Part shown: positions 62,797-64,000 of the stretch, one piece after another | Layout: every line of letters starts with the position of its first letter | Position numbering within the stretch: position 1 is the stretch's first letter | Assembly: GCA_910586855.1 (NCBI GenBank) | Contig: CAJUJH010000004.1 | Span: forward strand, 62,001 to 126,000 | Length of the DNA stretch: 64,000 nt | Source of the DNA: Candidatus Gastranaerophilales bacterium | GTDB lineage: Bacteria > Cyanobacteriota > Vampirovibrionia > Gastranaerophilales > Gastranaerophilaceae | Direction: 5' to 3' | Notes under the pieces: model-generated | The model's database searches: none | Told to the model about the DNA's origin: nothing | Seen by the model: the letters and a program-made list of their open reading frames with translations, nothing else | Made by a program: the position numbers and the translations under genes

Positions 62797-63507
62797 ATGT
62801 TTAGGAAAAGATTTTTAATCGGTTTGATTACACTTATAGCTGCTTTTTTACCTTTGAGCTGTTTTGCTATAGATGATTTTGAAATAATAGAAGAATCTAA
62901 AGTTCAAAAAAGGCTGAATAATGTTGGTGTCAGAATTTTAAATTCAAACAAAATTGATAAGAGGATAGTGTTTGCTTATGATAAAAAAGAGGCTGAAGGA
63001 AAACTGGACACAATAAAAGATAAGACCCTCCTTAACAGGCAAATCGCAGTTTATGGTTATGATTATAAATTCATTGAAGATGATAATGAACTTGCAGCAT
63101 ATCTTTCTCGCCATATAGCAGAAGCCTACAGGTCTTATTCAGGTGTTTTTAACGGCAGATTAAGCAGTCTTAAAATGAAAGCTGCACCTAAAAAATACCA
63201 AATAGTGTTTGATAAAATTGCAGTTGATTATATGGTAAAAGCTGGTTATAACCCGATTGGCATGATTACATATATCAATAAAAGCAAAGACCAGAAAAGA
63301 ACTAATTCTTTCACCCAAAATTTAGCCTCAAAAAGGCTTGCAATTATTTATGAATATATTTATACAAAATACCCTTATTACCTTAAAAATAATGAATATT
63401 TTCATAATGTAAACTATCAAAATTTTCTTTTAACATCTCAAGAAAATAGGAGAATGCTTGAAGAAAAGATTAAATCAGGCTCAAAGGAAGAATTAAAATA
63501 TGAATAG
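62797..63507 (+). CDS. M48-peptidase-like protein lacking HExxH
   Basis: A 236-residue protein from ATG 62797 (AAGGA seven bases upstream; the TTG at 62794 is less likely). N-terminal signal peptide ending LSCFA. The region DNELAAYLSRHIAEAYRSY matches the M48 metallopeptidase helix but reads S-R-H-I-A rather than H-E-x-x-H, and FDKIAVDYMVKAGYNPIGMI corresponds to the third-ligand helix. Zinc ligands are missing, so it is likely non-catalytic. It overlaps the next signal-peptide gene by eight bases; the two may form an exported pair. Confidence 0.65.
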   Translation: MFRKRFLIGLITLIAAFLPLSCFAIDDFEIIEESKVQKRLNNVGVRILNSNKIDKRIVFAYDKKEAEGKLDTIKDKTLLNRQIAVYGYDYKFIEDDNELAAYLSRHIAEAYRSYSGVFNGRLSSLKMKAAPKKYQIVFDKIAVDYMVKAGYNPIGMITYINKSKDQKRTNSFTQNLASKRLAIIYEYIYTKYPYYLKNNEYFHNVNYQNFLLTSQENRRMLEEKIKSGSKEELKYE

Positions 63508-64000
63508 ATTTTTGATTATTCTCTTGGTTTTAATATTTACTGCACCTGTTTTTTCAAGCCCTGCTTTTGAAAGCAAGATACCTGAAGAAGATAACCTTGT
63601 TGAAACCACACTTAAAGATAAGAATATAGAGAAGCCTTATATCCATCTTGAATATAATTATGAAGATTTAGAAGCGATTCCTTTAAGGGTTTCAATTAAA
63701 GAGAGGATAAAATCTGAAAAAGATTTGTATGAAGGGCAGGTTGTTGAATTTATTGTACAAAAAAGCGTTTATGAAAATAATAAAGTTAAAATAAGAAGGG
63801 GAGATATAATCAAGGCAAGGGTTTCAACCATTATAACAAGCGGGATGAACGGTATTCCTGCAAGCATTATTTTTGATGATTTTAAGATTGATGGAATAAC
63901 CCCAGGGCAGGTTACAGATACACTTGAAGTTTTCGGGCAGGATAGAACATATTTTGTATTCCCGCTAAAATGGGCATTAACATTTTTGCCGCCGACAGGG
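63500..64000 (+). CDS. Exported protein of unknown function (3' end outside window)
   Basis: ATG at 63500, overlapping the M48-like gene by eight bases. N-terminal signal peptide M-N-R-F-L-I-I-L-L-V-L-I-F-T-A-P-V-F-S-S, then a beta-rich domain (EFIVQKSVYENNKVKIRRGD, IKARVSTIITSGMNGIP). It runs off the window without a stop. The pattern is that of a periplasmic or surface beta-sandwich, but I cannot name the family. Confidence 0.7.
   Translation, partial: MNRFLIILLVLIFTAPVFSSPAFESKIPEEDNLVETTLKDKNIEKPYIHLEYNYEDLEAIPLRVSIKERIKSEKDLYEGQVVEFIVQKSVYENNKVKIRRGDIIKARVSTIITSGMNGIPASIIFDDFKIDGITPGQVTDTLEVFGQDRTYFVFPLKWALTFLPPTG

Overview
The window is a contiguous piece of an AT-rich bacterial chromosome using the standard code, with dense genes and many intrinsic terminators. 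The gene set suggests an anaerobic, fermentative relative of Cyanobacteria (Vampirovibrionia/Melainabacteria, most like gut Gastranaerophilales). The pointers are a cyanobacterial-style soluble histidine kinase, an RpoD-family sigma factor, pyruvate phosphate dikinase, a six-gene complex-I/Hyf-like membrane operon, and several short proteins with an 'x-F-K-G' motif near the N-terminus. The taxonomic call is inference; no 16S rRNA gene is present.

Layout. 1-8.8 kb: dnaB (3' end outside), an operator-like palindrome array driving a Fic gene, ppdK with a rearranged 3' end, a DUF1796 gene with a G8 tract, a NarL-type regulator with a soluble kinase, and a hexapeptide acyltransferase. 8.8-15.5 kb: a UvrD-family helicase with a nuclease-like insert, an LEA-like protein, and a three-gene envelope cluster (YIDP small membrane protein, methyltransferase, sulfatase-like enzyme with a second G8 tract).

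15.7-28.2 kb: an integrated element in tRNA-Ala(UGC), bounded by an 80-bp direct repeat with one mismatch. It carries a tyrosine integrase, an AlpA/Xis-like protein, a primase-helicase, a divergent XRE-controlled set of unknown genes, and cargo at both ends (a KAP NTPase on the left; Fic, an unknown gene coupled to an XRE-ImmA protease, and a tiny membrane peptide on the right). No capsid, tail, portal, terminase or conjugation gene is visible, so it resembles a phage satellite or small integrative island.

28.3-45 kb: zinc alcohol dehydrogenase, peroxiredoxin, GNAT, an orphan receiver, an MFS exporter and a hyfBCEFG(HI)-like operon. The large subunit of that complex has no CxxC pair, so it cannot bind NiFe in the usual way and is best read as an energy-converting hydrogenase-related (Ehr-type) complex. 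Then come TPR proteins, purB and tmk.

45-64 kb: a coiled-coil regulator with a GAF-type histidine kinase, a 211-bp inverted-repeat element, YibE/F, a GT2 enzyme, two sugar ABC permeases without partners, FKG-motif proteins, tcdA, dnaJ, queE, a frameshifted higA, a sigma factor, a degenerate metallophosphatase next to an ArnT-like glycosyltransferase, ferritin, and an M48-like protein without its HExxH motif.

The strongest leads for new biology are the Ehr-type complex, the tRNA-Ala element with its uncharacterised modules, the FKG N-terminal motif family, and two G8 tracts in otherwise AT-rich genes.
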